Source: Chlorokybus atmophyticus (Eukaryota; Streptophyta; Chlorokybophyceae; Chlorokybales; Chlorokybaceae). Taken from it: DNA of 64,000 nt. Shown here in pieces: positions 1 through 8,909 of the stretch (position 1 is the stretch's first letter; every line of letters begins with the position of its first letter). Location of the stretch: contig RHPI01001168.1 in NCBI GenBank assembly GCA_009103225.1, positions 311,337 through 375,336 on the forward strand. Reading direction: 5' to 3'. The position numbers and the translations under genes were made by a program. The notes beneath the pieces are model-generated. The model was not told where the DNA came from. It ran no database searches and worked only from the letters and a program-made list of their open reading frames with translations.

Positions 1-2690
1 CTGTGTTAAGACCCTACCGGGTGAGGTAACCGAGAGAAACGGCCGATGGACGATATGCGCTTCCCCTCGCTTGATCGGATGGCGGTGGGCACCGGGCAGT
101 TCTAGACACGGTAAGGCTCCCGGCCTACTGCGACCCAACCCGTAGCACGACTCGCACGCCGGCCGTCACAGCTCAATGATGCGATGTTTGACGCGCTTTT
201 GGCACACGCGTGCCGTCGCACAAGTACGGAGCTTGTCGCCTTGCAGTTGCCAGTGAGTTCTCTCTAGGCTTGCACTTGTGGTAGACGTCACACCGGTCCA
301 GCCTTGCAATAAAGACCGAGTCACAGGCGGCCAAGATCTACCTATTAAACCTGGCCGAGATATTTGCGACCGGCGGCTTTGCGGCAAGTTGGCCGGGGTG
401 GCTCGCTGCCTCCGTGCTCTTATCCGAGAGTGCTGTGTGGACAGCACATCGCTATAGACCGGGCGCGAGACTATTGTCCACCTTTTGGGGAAACGGCGAC
501 CCATTGCGCCCAAAAAACGTGGCTCTTGGCCTGTGGCGTTGGGTCATGCATGGGATGGGCCGGGTGTGTGTTAAGCGGCCACGACAGTAATAAAACACGC
601 GTGGTAAACAACGCGTGCATTTGACTAGACAGGCCTAGACAGTGACCCTGGTCAATAAGCAGTCGGGCCCAATCGCTGCCTTAGATTATGGCCCACAGTG
701 TTGCACATTGTGCAGCGCACCTGGTAGACTAGAGGGGCCATTAGAGAAGCAAGTGAACACAGCAAGCACAAGTGCATTAGGCATTATAAAAAGGAACACG
801 AGACCAAGTTCAAGGAGCTAGGTCCCATGTGTGCAATGCAATAGTTACGCAGGACAGTCATGATAAAATGTTGTCATGCTAGTGTGACCGCATTAAGCCA
901 GTCGCGCAATGCTTTATATAATCATTGAACATTTTTATATATGAGCCAGGTGAACTAGCACAAGGTATAGGGGGAACTTACCATAGTATGCTAAGAATGA
1001 TCAGCACCCTTTTCTGAGAACATCGCCATTACATTAGATTAACTTGTTAAAGTACCTCTGCAATTCACGTGGTTACACTTTGCTCTGCTCACCCTTTCAT
1101 CTAGTTTGTTGTCTAATCAGCACTGCTATAAGCCCCTTTCAAATCATCAGCCTTGCTTGCGTGCCATAACGTGCACACTGTACCTTATACACCTCGCGAG
1201 ATATAACGACATGTAGCTAGACTTACGCAAATGATTAGCTGCACAATTGCATTGTTATGTTAATCCTAATAATGTTACGCGCTGATCACGAGCGCTTCTT
1301 TATACATTTGTTGTGCTGATAGCCGTCGTGTATGCCGGTGCTTAATATCCACTTGTAACTGTGAATTCCGAGTTCTACTTCTCGGGCATGAAGATAAGCA
1401 CATTTCTCGTGCGTCAGACTGTACGCCTTTGGGCTCGTGCATGCGAGGCACCTTGTTCACGATGGCAGCGACGCAATATGTGTGGCCCAGCAGGAGTGGG
1501 GCTACATCCACGAGCGTCGGCCTCCTTACAGCAAATGTGGAGGAAGAACTGGAGGTGATAGAGCCATGCTGGGGCGGTACAGCGGTGGTAATCCCATTGC
1601 CCCCGCTCGCCCGACTGTTGACTGGCAAATCATCCATGATGGCCTTGCTAGTACACGCCAACATGTTGCTCACCCCTCTGTTGCCGTGGCAGACCCATAC
1701 CCATGCACATGTATGAACCGACAGTGGAGGATAGGTGTGGCATTTACTGCACCACACCACACTTCATCATCCAAGTGGGAGGGGCGACGCAACGATGGTG
1801 TCACCCAATTCGAGTGATCTTCCCAGAGTGTCCCCCTTCCCGGATATGCACAGGGATGTGCCAGTCTGATGAGCCTAGCTGGATACGCACGTGTGCTTAG
1901 TGTAAGCAACAACGTTGTACGAGGTTGCCCTACACCGTTCCGTGGCTCAATGGCACACCCAGCCTCCTGACCCTGATGAGGACGCAGGCTGGGATTCTTG
2001 TGAATAATTGCACATGCGCAAATTTTTATGTGTAGACCTTGTGCTCTTCGTGCATTAAAGATGTTGCTTGCTGTGTTAATGGAACTGGTCGTGTTTGAAT
2101 TGTGAAAAATGAGTGTTAACCAGGACAGCGAGCTCCTCTACCCACTCCCCTACCATCTATAATGGAGGAGAGGTGTGCGAATAGGCAATGATAAAGTAAG
2201 GCACAACGGTTATTCGTCTGGTATTTACAACGATCAGAAATTATACACACTCAAAGCATGTCATGCATTGCAATACAGTGATCCCGTTAATAATAAGCAC
2301 AGCACGAATCACTTGGAGTTGGTGCTAAGTCACTCTCAAAATTTTACGCATGCAACTCTACTGTAGTAGTGTAAGCATGCAATATACCGTACAGATTACA
2401 AGCGTGGAGAGAACACAGTTGTCTCTGAGTGGCGCCGTAGCCGCTACGGCGCCAACTACCTTGTTGCGGCATCAAGGTAGTTGCAATGTATGCGATACGA
2501 CGGCAGGATTCTCGAAAGCATGCACTATGCTCACAACATCAACACACTCTTGCAACACTCTGTCATGCCATCTACCCTCGCATGCCAGTCCTTCTCGAGC
2601 AGGCCTACACCCAGCCCCATGCCCGGGCTACCGGCATGAAGACCGCGCGAGCCCCAGCCTACTGCTAGCTACTGTATCACTCATGTAGCA
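1..2690. other. gene-poor left edge, no recognisable gene
   Basis: Open frames here are short, overlap on both strands and show no family motif. The longest is a minus-strand frame at 1275-1760, opposed by open plus frames over 1429-1817, and neither is convincing. No tRNA-like or rRNA-like stretch was seen. The only structured element noticed is a pair of hairpins near 2430-2483, listed separately. Confidence 0.5.
2430..2483. repeat. two adjacent inverted repeats (hairpins)
   Basis: An 11-base arm at 2431-2441 (ggcgccgtagc) is followed by one base and its exact reverse complement at 2443-2453. Immediately after, an arm at 2453-2463 (caactaccttg) pairs with 2473-2483 (caaggtagttg) across a nine-base loop. 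The two palindromes share a base, so only one could extrude fully at a time. They lie about 0.5 kb upstream of the retrotransposon. Their role is unknown; a transposon end or an attenuator-like RNA is possible. Confidence 0.6.
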
Positions 2691-2986
2691 TGTAGCTAGG
2701 GCTACTTTATAGACCTGTCTGTAGGGACCGCGCGTAGCTGATCAGCTGTAAGTCTGTTAAGAACACATGTGCTATATCGAGTCTTAGGAGATTTCCGAAA
2801 TAGCATGAGGCCTCGATGTGACCGTTGGCCTAGTGCCCGCGTGGCACTGCACGGTCATGATTTGACATGTATAAGTAGAAAGTCACGTCACCAGACTGGC
2901 TGGTGACACTGTAAGTGAGTACTGTGAGTACTAGGAGTACTAAGAAGTAAAGACTCTGTCTCTAAAGAGCTTGTGAAGCGACTTGA
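2690..2986 (+). promoter_or_regulatory. possible LTR/promoter region of the retrotransposon
   Basis: This stretch precedes the element's leader. It contains a TATA-like tataagta at 2870-2877 and an ATG-free, purine-rich tail up to about 2975. Position and composition suit a 5' LTR or promoter, but no matching LTR was found after the element. The boundaries and the assignment are inference only. Confidence 0.25.
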
Positions 2987-5209
2987 ACTGGAAGCACGCT
3001 GCCCCAGTTGCCAAGAATTCCCTTACTGCGTGAGACACGGTGCATGCTCTTGTGCGCTGTGCCTGTCATTGCTGTGAGCTTGTCGGTGGTGTGTTGTTTC
3101 AGTAGTCAGGGTGTTGTATCCACGTGTTGCACACTCATTCACCACACAACAGTGTATCATTCTATCCGCTCATGCAAAGAACTGTGTCTACAGCACTACC
3201 TATCGTAGTGGCTTGTTGACTTACAGTGTCACCCTCTTTGCACAAGTGAGTGTGTTGCAATCCGCATCAGATAGTGCAGTCTGCACCCAGGGATACATCG
3301 CTGGGCATTCGTTATCATTGTCATCACATAGTGCGCACAAGCACTAGTGTGTTGGGTGGTAACAGCATCAGGATAGACGGTAGAGCACAAGCACTCTACC
3401 ATTTCACCTCTGGACCAGCTGTATGAGCAGGCCCACCCCGTTCTCCCCAATAGACGAGGGTGACCTCGGCAGTTGGAGCCCAACCACCAACCTCACCTAC
3501 GAGCGGACCAGTGACGGAAGCATCAACCGCAGCAGCAGAGGCTCGCGCTCCATCTCCAGCTTCACCCCGCTCCACTCTACTACTACTACTCCTCGTCATC
3601 CAGCTTCTCCACTATCATCGGACAGCGACGACAACGAGATGGAATCTTCCAGTTCAACCACATCCCTGCGCTTCTCCGGACATGCCGGCACCACCTCGCT
3701 GGATGAGTTCATCATCAAGTTCCTCAATGATGATGGCAGAACGGTCAAGGATGCGGACTCGACGTGTGGCCTCCTTGGACTCAACTTCTGCAGGGTTCAA
3801 GTTGACAAGTACCAACTCTGGTTCCTCCTCCTCTGCCTGCTTGAGAGCTGCAGCTATGGTCAAGCCTGTTACTGCAATTGAAGTGGCAGGTGGAACGACA
3901 CCTGCTGGAAGGTGCAGGGATGCAGATGCTATGGTGCTGGCAAGCTCGCCATAGCCGTCTACTCGATGCAGTTCAGCAACGGACTTTCAGACATCGTGTG
4001 CTTCATGATCAAGATACTGAACAGCAATGTGGAAAGAGATCTCATCTGACCAGTCTTTGTTCTTCAGTGCTTGCTGCCGCATCTTGGAGTGGAACTNACT
4101 GGAAGCACGCTGCCCCGGTTGCCAAGAATTCCCTTACTGCGTGAGACACGGTGCATGCTCTTGTGCGCTGTGCCTGTCATTGCTGTGAGCTTGACGGTGG
4201 TGTGTTGTTTCAGTAGTCAGGGTGTTGTATCCACGTGTTGCACACTCATTCACCACACTTAACAGTGTATCATTCTATCCGCTCATGCAAAGAACTGTGT
4301 CTACAGCACTACCTATCGTAGTGGCTTGTTGACTTACAGTGTCACCCTCTTTGCACAAGTGAGTGTGTTGCAATCTGCATCAGATAGTGCAGTCTGCACC
4401 CAGGGATACATCGCTGGGCATTCGTTATCAATGTCATCACATAGTGCGCACAAGCACTAGTGTGTTGGGTGGTAACAGCATCAGGATAGACGGTAGAGCA
4501 CAAGCACTCTACCCTTTCACCTCTGGACCAGCTGTATGAGCAGGCCCACCCCGTTCTCCCCAATAGACGAGGGTGACCTCAGCAGTTGGAGCCCAACCAC
4601 CAACCTCACCTACGAGCGGACCAGTGACGGGAGCATCGACCGCAGCAGCAGAGGCTCGCGCTCCATCTCCAGCTTCACCCCGCTCCACTCTACTACTACT
4701 ACTCCTCGTCATCCAGCTTCTCCACTATCATCGGACAGCGACGACAACGAGATGGAATCTTCCAGTTCAACCACATCCCTGCGCTTCTCCGGACATGCCG
4801 GCACCACCTCGCTGGATGAGTTCATCATCAAGTTCCTCAATGATGATGGCAGAACGGTCAAGGATGCGGACTCGACGTGTGGCCTCCTTGGACTCAACTT
4901 CTGCAGGGTTCAAGTTGACAAGTACCAACTCTGGTTCCTCCTCCTCTGCCTGCTTGAGAGCTGCAGCTATGGTCAAGCCTGTTACTGCAATTGAAGTGGC
5001 AGGTGGAACGACACCTGCTGGAAGGTGCAGGGATGCAGATGCTATGGTGCTGGCAAGCTCGCCATAGCCGTCTACTCGATGCAGTTCAGCAACGGACTTT
5101 CAGACATCGTGTGCTTCATGATCAAGATACTGAACAGCAATGTGGAAAGAGATCTCATCTGACCAGTCTTTGTTCTTCAGTGCTTGCTGCCGCATCTTGG
5201 AGTGGAACT
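2987..5209 (+). repeat. 1.1-kb direct duplication of the element leader around an N
   Basis: Bases 2987-4096 and 4098-5209 are nearly identical, differing by scattered substitutions and a two-base insertion near 4259, and are separated by the single N at 4097. The first copy ends at exactly the place where the second continues into gag. This is the pattern expected when two overlapping contigs are abutted without being merged, although a real tandem duplication cannot be excluded. Confidence 0.85.
4536..4994 (+). CDS. candidate leader ORF upstream of gag
   Basis: A 152-codon Ser/Thr-rich reading frame starts with Met-Ser-Arg-Pro. Its near-identical duplicate lies at 3423-3881. It is in the same frame as the gag ORF at 5184 and is separated from it only by stops at 4992-4994 and 5160-5162, which are also present in the duplicate. 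It could be the N-terminal part of gag, joined by splicing or stop read-through, or a small separate leader protein. It could also be chance, since other frames and the minus strand are open over the same low-complexity stretch. No domain was recognised. Confidence 0.3.
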   Translation: MSRPTPFSPIDEGDLSSWSPTTNLTYERTSDGSIDRSSRGSRSISSFTPLHSTTTTPRHPASPLSSDSDDNEMESSSSTTSLRFSGHAGTTSLDEFIIKFLNDDGRTVKDADSTCGLLGLNFCRVQVDKYQLWFLLLCLLESCSYGQACYCN

Positions 5210-8200
5210 CCAAAGAGCTGTACAGCAAGCGGCAGCCGCAGAGTGGGGTACTCCTCTACCTCCAGCAACACCTGGCTCTCGTGCAGGAGGCAGCGCTTTC
5301 ACCCTCGGGTCAGTAGCACTGCGCGCACCAGCCATCACCGTAGGTGCTGCCATCTCTGATTCTCCACTCAAGGACCTGTACGCTGCCCTGCGCCGTACCT
5401 TCCCTCCTCAGACCACCAGCAAGGTTGAGGAGCTGAGACGCTTCCGACGCAAGCCCAATGAGGATCCCCTCCGCTTGTACTCCAGACTGGAAGGTCTGCT
5501 GAAGGACACTGACTACAAGATTGTCAGTGAGGAGGCTGCTGCAGTGATATACGTCAATGAGTTGGATGCTGCTCTGAGCGAGTCGACACGCCTGACTCTG
5601 AACTACAGCAGGCCCCTTGGCTACACCCTCAAAGAAGCCTTCGAGACTGCACAAGCCATCCACAAGCGCTTGGTGTATGAGAAGGCAGTGCTGGACACCA
5701 ACCGCAGCGCCGTACGGCCTGTAGTCAGCACGACAACTGAGCCTCCTCGCCGCGACCGTGGCCGGGACGCTCCACCAGCACGCGACAAAGGGAAACGGTC
5801 AGCTCATGCTGCACTTGCTGCCCCTGTGCTGTGTCATCGCTGTGGACGGCATGGGCACTACCAAAAGGAGTGCACCGAAGAATACTCAACTTTGGTTTGC
5901 GACCACTGTCACAAGTGCTGCCANNNNNNNCCACTCAAGGACCTGTACGCTGCCCTGCGCCGCACCTTCCCTCCTCAGACCACCAGCAAGGTTGAGGAGC
6001 TGAGACGCTTCCGACGCAAGCCCAATGAGGATCCCCTCCGCTTGTACTCCAGACTGGAAGGTCTGCTGAAGGACACTGACTACAAGATTGTCAGTGAGGA
6101 GGCTGCTGCAGTGATATACGTCAATGAGTTGGATGCTGCTCTGAGCGAGTCGACACGCCTGACTCTGAACTACAGCAGGCCCCTTGGCTACACCCTCAAA
6201 GAAGCCTTCGAGACTGCACAAGCCATCCACAAGCGCTTGGTGTATGAGAAGGCAGTGCTGGACACCAACCGCAGCGCCGCACGGCCTGTAGTCAGCACGA
6301 CAACTGAGCCTCCTCGCCGCGACCGTGGCCGGGACGCTTCACCAGCACGCGACAAAGGGAAACGGTCAGCTCATGCTGCACTTGCTGCCCCTGTGCTGTG
6401 TCATTGCTGTGGACGGCATGGGCACTACCAAAAGGAGTGCACCGAAGAATACTCAACTTTGGCTTGCGACCACTGTCACAAGACTGGTCATGTGGAGTCA
6501 GTCTGCTGGCTCAACTTCCCAGAGTTGAGGCCCGCCAACAGCTACAACCACAACTTCAGTGGCTACAACAGCAACAACACTAGAGGCCACACTGGCAACC
6601 ACTTCATTGGCTACAATAGCAACAACACTGGAGCCCACAACAGCAACAACGCTGGTGGCAGTAACAACAACAACAACGCTAGTGTTCGCAAGGAAGAGCA
6701 AGGCTACAGGGGGAAGAACAGACCTCCTCAGCGTAAGGGACCAGAGACACGTCCGCGCTCTGCTGCTGTTGCCGCCAAGGCTTCAGCCAACCCACCAGCT
6801 GATGACCATATGGCAGCCCTCATGGCGCGTATGGCACGCTTGGAGGAAGACAAGGAGCAGGACTACCGCGCCTGCTACGCTGCCCGATGGGCGCTGATGG
6901 CTGCAAAACGCGAGAGAGACAGGAACACTCCGTCCCGCGTGCAACCATCACGACGAGCACGAGGGGAAGCTGCAACAACATCAGCAGGCACCTCCTCCGA
7001 AGCCACCAGTGGTGCTGCCTCCGCAGCAACAGCCACACCGGCTACAACGTCGACTCCACCAACGTCAGCAGCACCCACTCCAGTTGCACCACAACCTGGT
7101 ACACCGATGGGCACCGTGACGCCGACGCTGGTGAGCACACTGGCAGCAGCCGCCATCTCTACCGAATCTGCACCAGTGGGCGGTGCACTTCCCACTGCAG
7201 CAGTGCCTCTGTCCGTGGGCGTTGAGACAACTCTCGCACCACCGACCGATACCGTCGCAACTGCCACAATGGCCATCGTCGAGCCCGCTGTCTCTGCAGC
7301 GACGCGCGCAGCCACTCTGCCCGCTCTCGACGTCACTCAGGCTGTCCCAACTGGTCAGCAAGCTGAGCGAGCATGGGAAACCATCCTGCGCGGAGCAGAC
7401 CCCACTACCATCGCCTTCGGTCGGGGGGGGGAGCGCACCACGCGTGTCGCCCGCGATGATCGCGTCTTCCCGCTACCAGAGGTTCACACCCTTCCAGCAC
7501 TCACTCAACACCAGTTAGAAGATGAGATCCTTGCTGGCACTGCACCTCCGATGCGTGACAGGGTGTTTTTGATCAGCTACAGCCCACCTGTAGTGTTGGA
7601 GTTGGCTCTGCAGCTGTTCTGGGCGTTGCACAACAACATGCAGACCGCCCCGCGCCAGCCTGCACGCATGCCAACCACCACCTTTGAACCCAGCCCGTTG
7701 GACACGTATCGGGACCGCCGAGACGCCGTCCAGCAGCGCATCGCCGACGCAGCCGACCTGCCTTTGGGCACTGATGAAGCACTCGGACCTCCTACAACCG
7801 CTCGTCTTCATCAGCGCTACCACGCACTGGAACAAGCATATCATTGGCGACAGGATCAAGCTGCCGCCATTGCTGCACGTGAACAAGCTCTTGAAGCTAC
7901 ACGTGCACCAATACCTCAGTCACCAACTGCTGGTCCATCCTCCAGCACCACTCCGCTCTTCGTCGAGACCAACTCTGACCAAGCGAGGGCGTTGGCTCAA
8001 CAAACCAGGGGGGTGATCGCCCCGTTGCTGCCTGCGCTGGTGGAGGATCTACCTGAGGACCAAAGGGAGCCAGGGAGGGGCTACCTTACACCACAAGGGT
8101 GTACACAAAGAGATGGAGCAGGACTGGTTGGAGAGCAACAACTACGCACTGCTCTGTTGCGACAAGCAACCATGCTGCATCGGCAAGAAGGCATCGGACT

Positions 8201-8909
8201 TCGGCAGATGCTTGGGATGCGAGACAATGGCAACGCGGCACGCGCACGGTTAGTGACGTGGCTGGTCACCAACCATCCCGCAGTCCCGTTGTTCGCTTTC
8301 GGCGCCAGAATAGCGTGGGTGGACGCATTCCTTCGCTCCATACGGCAAGCCTATGATGAAGTGGCTTCCGCCGCCACTGACACTCTGGAGGGAGCTCTGG
8401 AGGCGATACTGAGTTTGCCAGGAGTGGAGGCAGGACGTCAGCGCAGGCGCATCGCCGCTGCTTACGAGCAGCATGTCCAACAGCCAGAGACCCGCCTCAC
8501 TGTACGCACACGAGCAATAACAGTGCTGGAAGTGGGAGTGGTCAACGGCAGATGGGATGCTTACATGGCAGGGATCCTCAGGGTGCCTACCGTCACTCAC
8601 GACATGAGGGCGCGGCTCCTACGCGCAGTGTACCTGCAGCCCCATGCCTCAGAACCATCGCTATATAGACGTGGACAACAATGCGACGGCGACATGGGAA
8701 GGTACACTAGTCAGAGAGGCAGCCCATGCTGTGCGATGGACCTATGCAGAGGAGCAGGCTGCACGAGAGGCAGTCCCGCAAACACCAGGTCCTCCAGGGT
8801 TCCCGCCACAGCCACTGGCCACTCCTCCTGGCATGACAACAGCTGCACAGAGGGTCAACCCTCCTGCACCTCCACTTGGACAGGTTGCAGCAGCACCTCC
8901 AGTGCCTAG
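5184..8909 (+). CDS. retrotransposon Gag polyprotein with zinc knuckles and long C-terminal extension
   Basis: The 1,241-codon frame begins with a capsid-like helical region (motif LKDLYAALRRTF, then RFRRKPNEDPLRLYSRLEGL). This is followed by nucleocapsid zinc knuckles of form C-X2-C-X4-H-X4-C (CHCCGRHGHYQKEC and CDHCHKTGHVESVC, about 6400-6500). The capsid plus first-knuckle block occurs twice (5364-5923 and 5931-6490) around seven Ns, so the natural protein is probably about 190 residues shorter. After the knuckles come an Asn/Gly-rich segment (6538-6690), an Ala/Thr/Pro linker and about 420 residues of an unrecognised helical region (7370-8640). The last 90 or so codons look non-coding because the pol frame takes over near 8640. 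Gag would coat the RNA in virus-like particles in the cytoplasm. The start is the first Met after the in-frame stop at 5160. Confidence 0.8.
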   Translation: MLPHLGVELQRAVQQAAAAEWGTPLPPATPGSRAGGSAFTLGSVALRAPAITVGAAISDSPLKDLYAALRRTFPPQTTSKVEELRRFRRKPNEDPLRLYSRLEGLLKDTDYKIVSEEAAAVIYVNELDAALSESTRLTLNYSRPLGYTLKEAFETAQAIHKRLVYEKAVLDTNRSAVRPVVSTTTEPPRRDRGRDAPPARDKGKRSAHAALAAPVLCHRCGRHGHYQKECTEEYSTLVCDHCHKCCXXXPLKDLYAALRRTFPPQTTSKVEELRRFRRKPNEDPLRLYSRLEGLLKDTDYKIVSEEAAAVIYVNELDAALSESTRLTLNYSRPLGYTLKEAFETAQAIHKRLVYEKAVLDTNRSAARPVVSTTTEPPRRDRGRDASPARDKGKRSAHAALAAPVLCHCCGRHGHYQKECTEEYSTLACDHCHKTGHVESVCWLNFPELRPANSYNHNFSGYNSNNTRGHTGNHFIGYNSNNTGAHNSNNAGGSNNNNNASVRKEEQGYRGKNRPPQRKGPETRPRSAAVAAKASANPPADDHMAALMARMARLEEDKEQDYRACYAARWALMAAKRERDRNTPSRVQPSRRARGEAATTSAGTSSEATSGAASAATATPATTSTPPTSAAPTPVAPQPGTPMGTVTPTLVSTLAAAAISTESAPVGGALPTAAVPLSVGVETTLAPPTDTVATATMAIVEPAVSAATRAATLPALDVTQAVPTGQQAERAWETILRGADPTTIAFGRGGERTTRVARDDRVFPLPEVHTLPALTQHQLEDEILAGTAPPMRDRVFLISYSPPVVLELALQLFWALHNNMQTAPRQPARMPTTTFEPSPLDTYRDRRDAVQQRIADAADLPLGTDEALGPPTTARLHQRYHALEQAYHWRQDQAAAIAAREQALEATRAPIPQSPTAGPSSSTTPLFVETNSDQARALAQQTRGVIAPLLPALVEDLPEDQREPGRGYLTPQGCTQRDGAGLVGEQQLRTALLRQATMLHRQEGIGLRQMLGMRDNGNAARARLVTWLVTNHPAVPLFAFGARIAWVDAFLRSIRQAYDEVASAATDTLEGALEAILSLPGVEAGRQRRRIAAAYEQHVQQPETRLTVRTRAITVLEVGVVNGRWDAYMAGILRVPTVTHDMRARLLRAVYLQPHASEPSLYRRGQQCDGDMGRYTSQRGSPCCAMDLCRGAGCTRGSPANTRSSRVPATATGHSSWHDNSCTEGQPSCTSTWTGCSSTSSA
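5364..6490 (+). repeat. 560-bp duplication inside gag around seven Ns
   Basis: Bases 5364-5915 recur almost unchanged from 5931, with N at 5924-5930. The offset of 567 bases keeps the frame, so the ORF reads through both copies. The few differences include one knuckle residue, CHRCG in copy one against CHCCG in copy two. An unmerged contig overlap is the simplest reading. Confidence 0.85.

Noticed and set aside
1275-1817. Protein-coding gene near the left edge
   Set aside because: Both strands are open here with similar quality and no motif, so neither could be supported.
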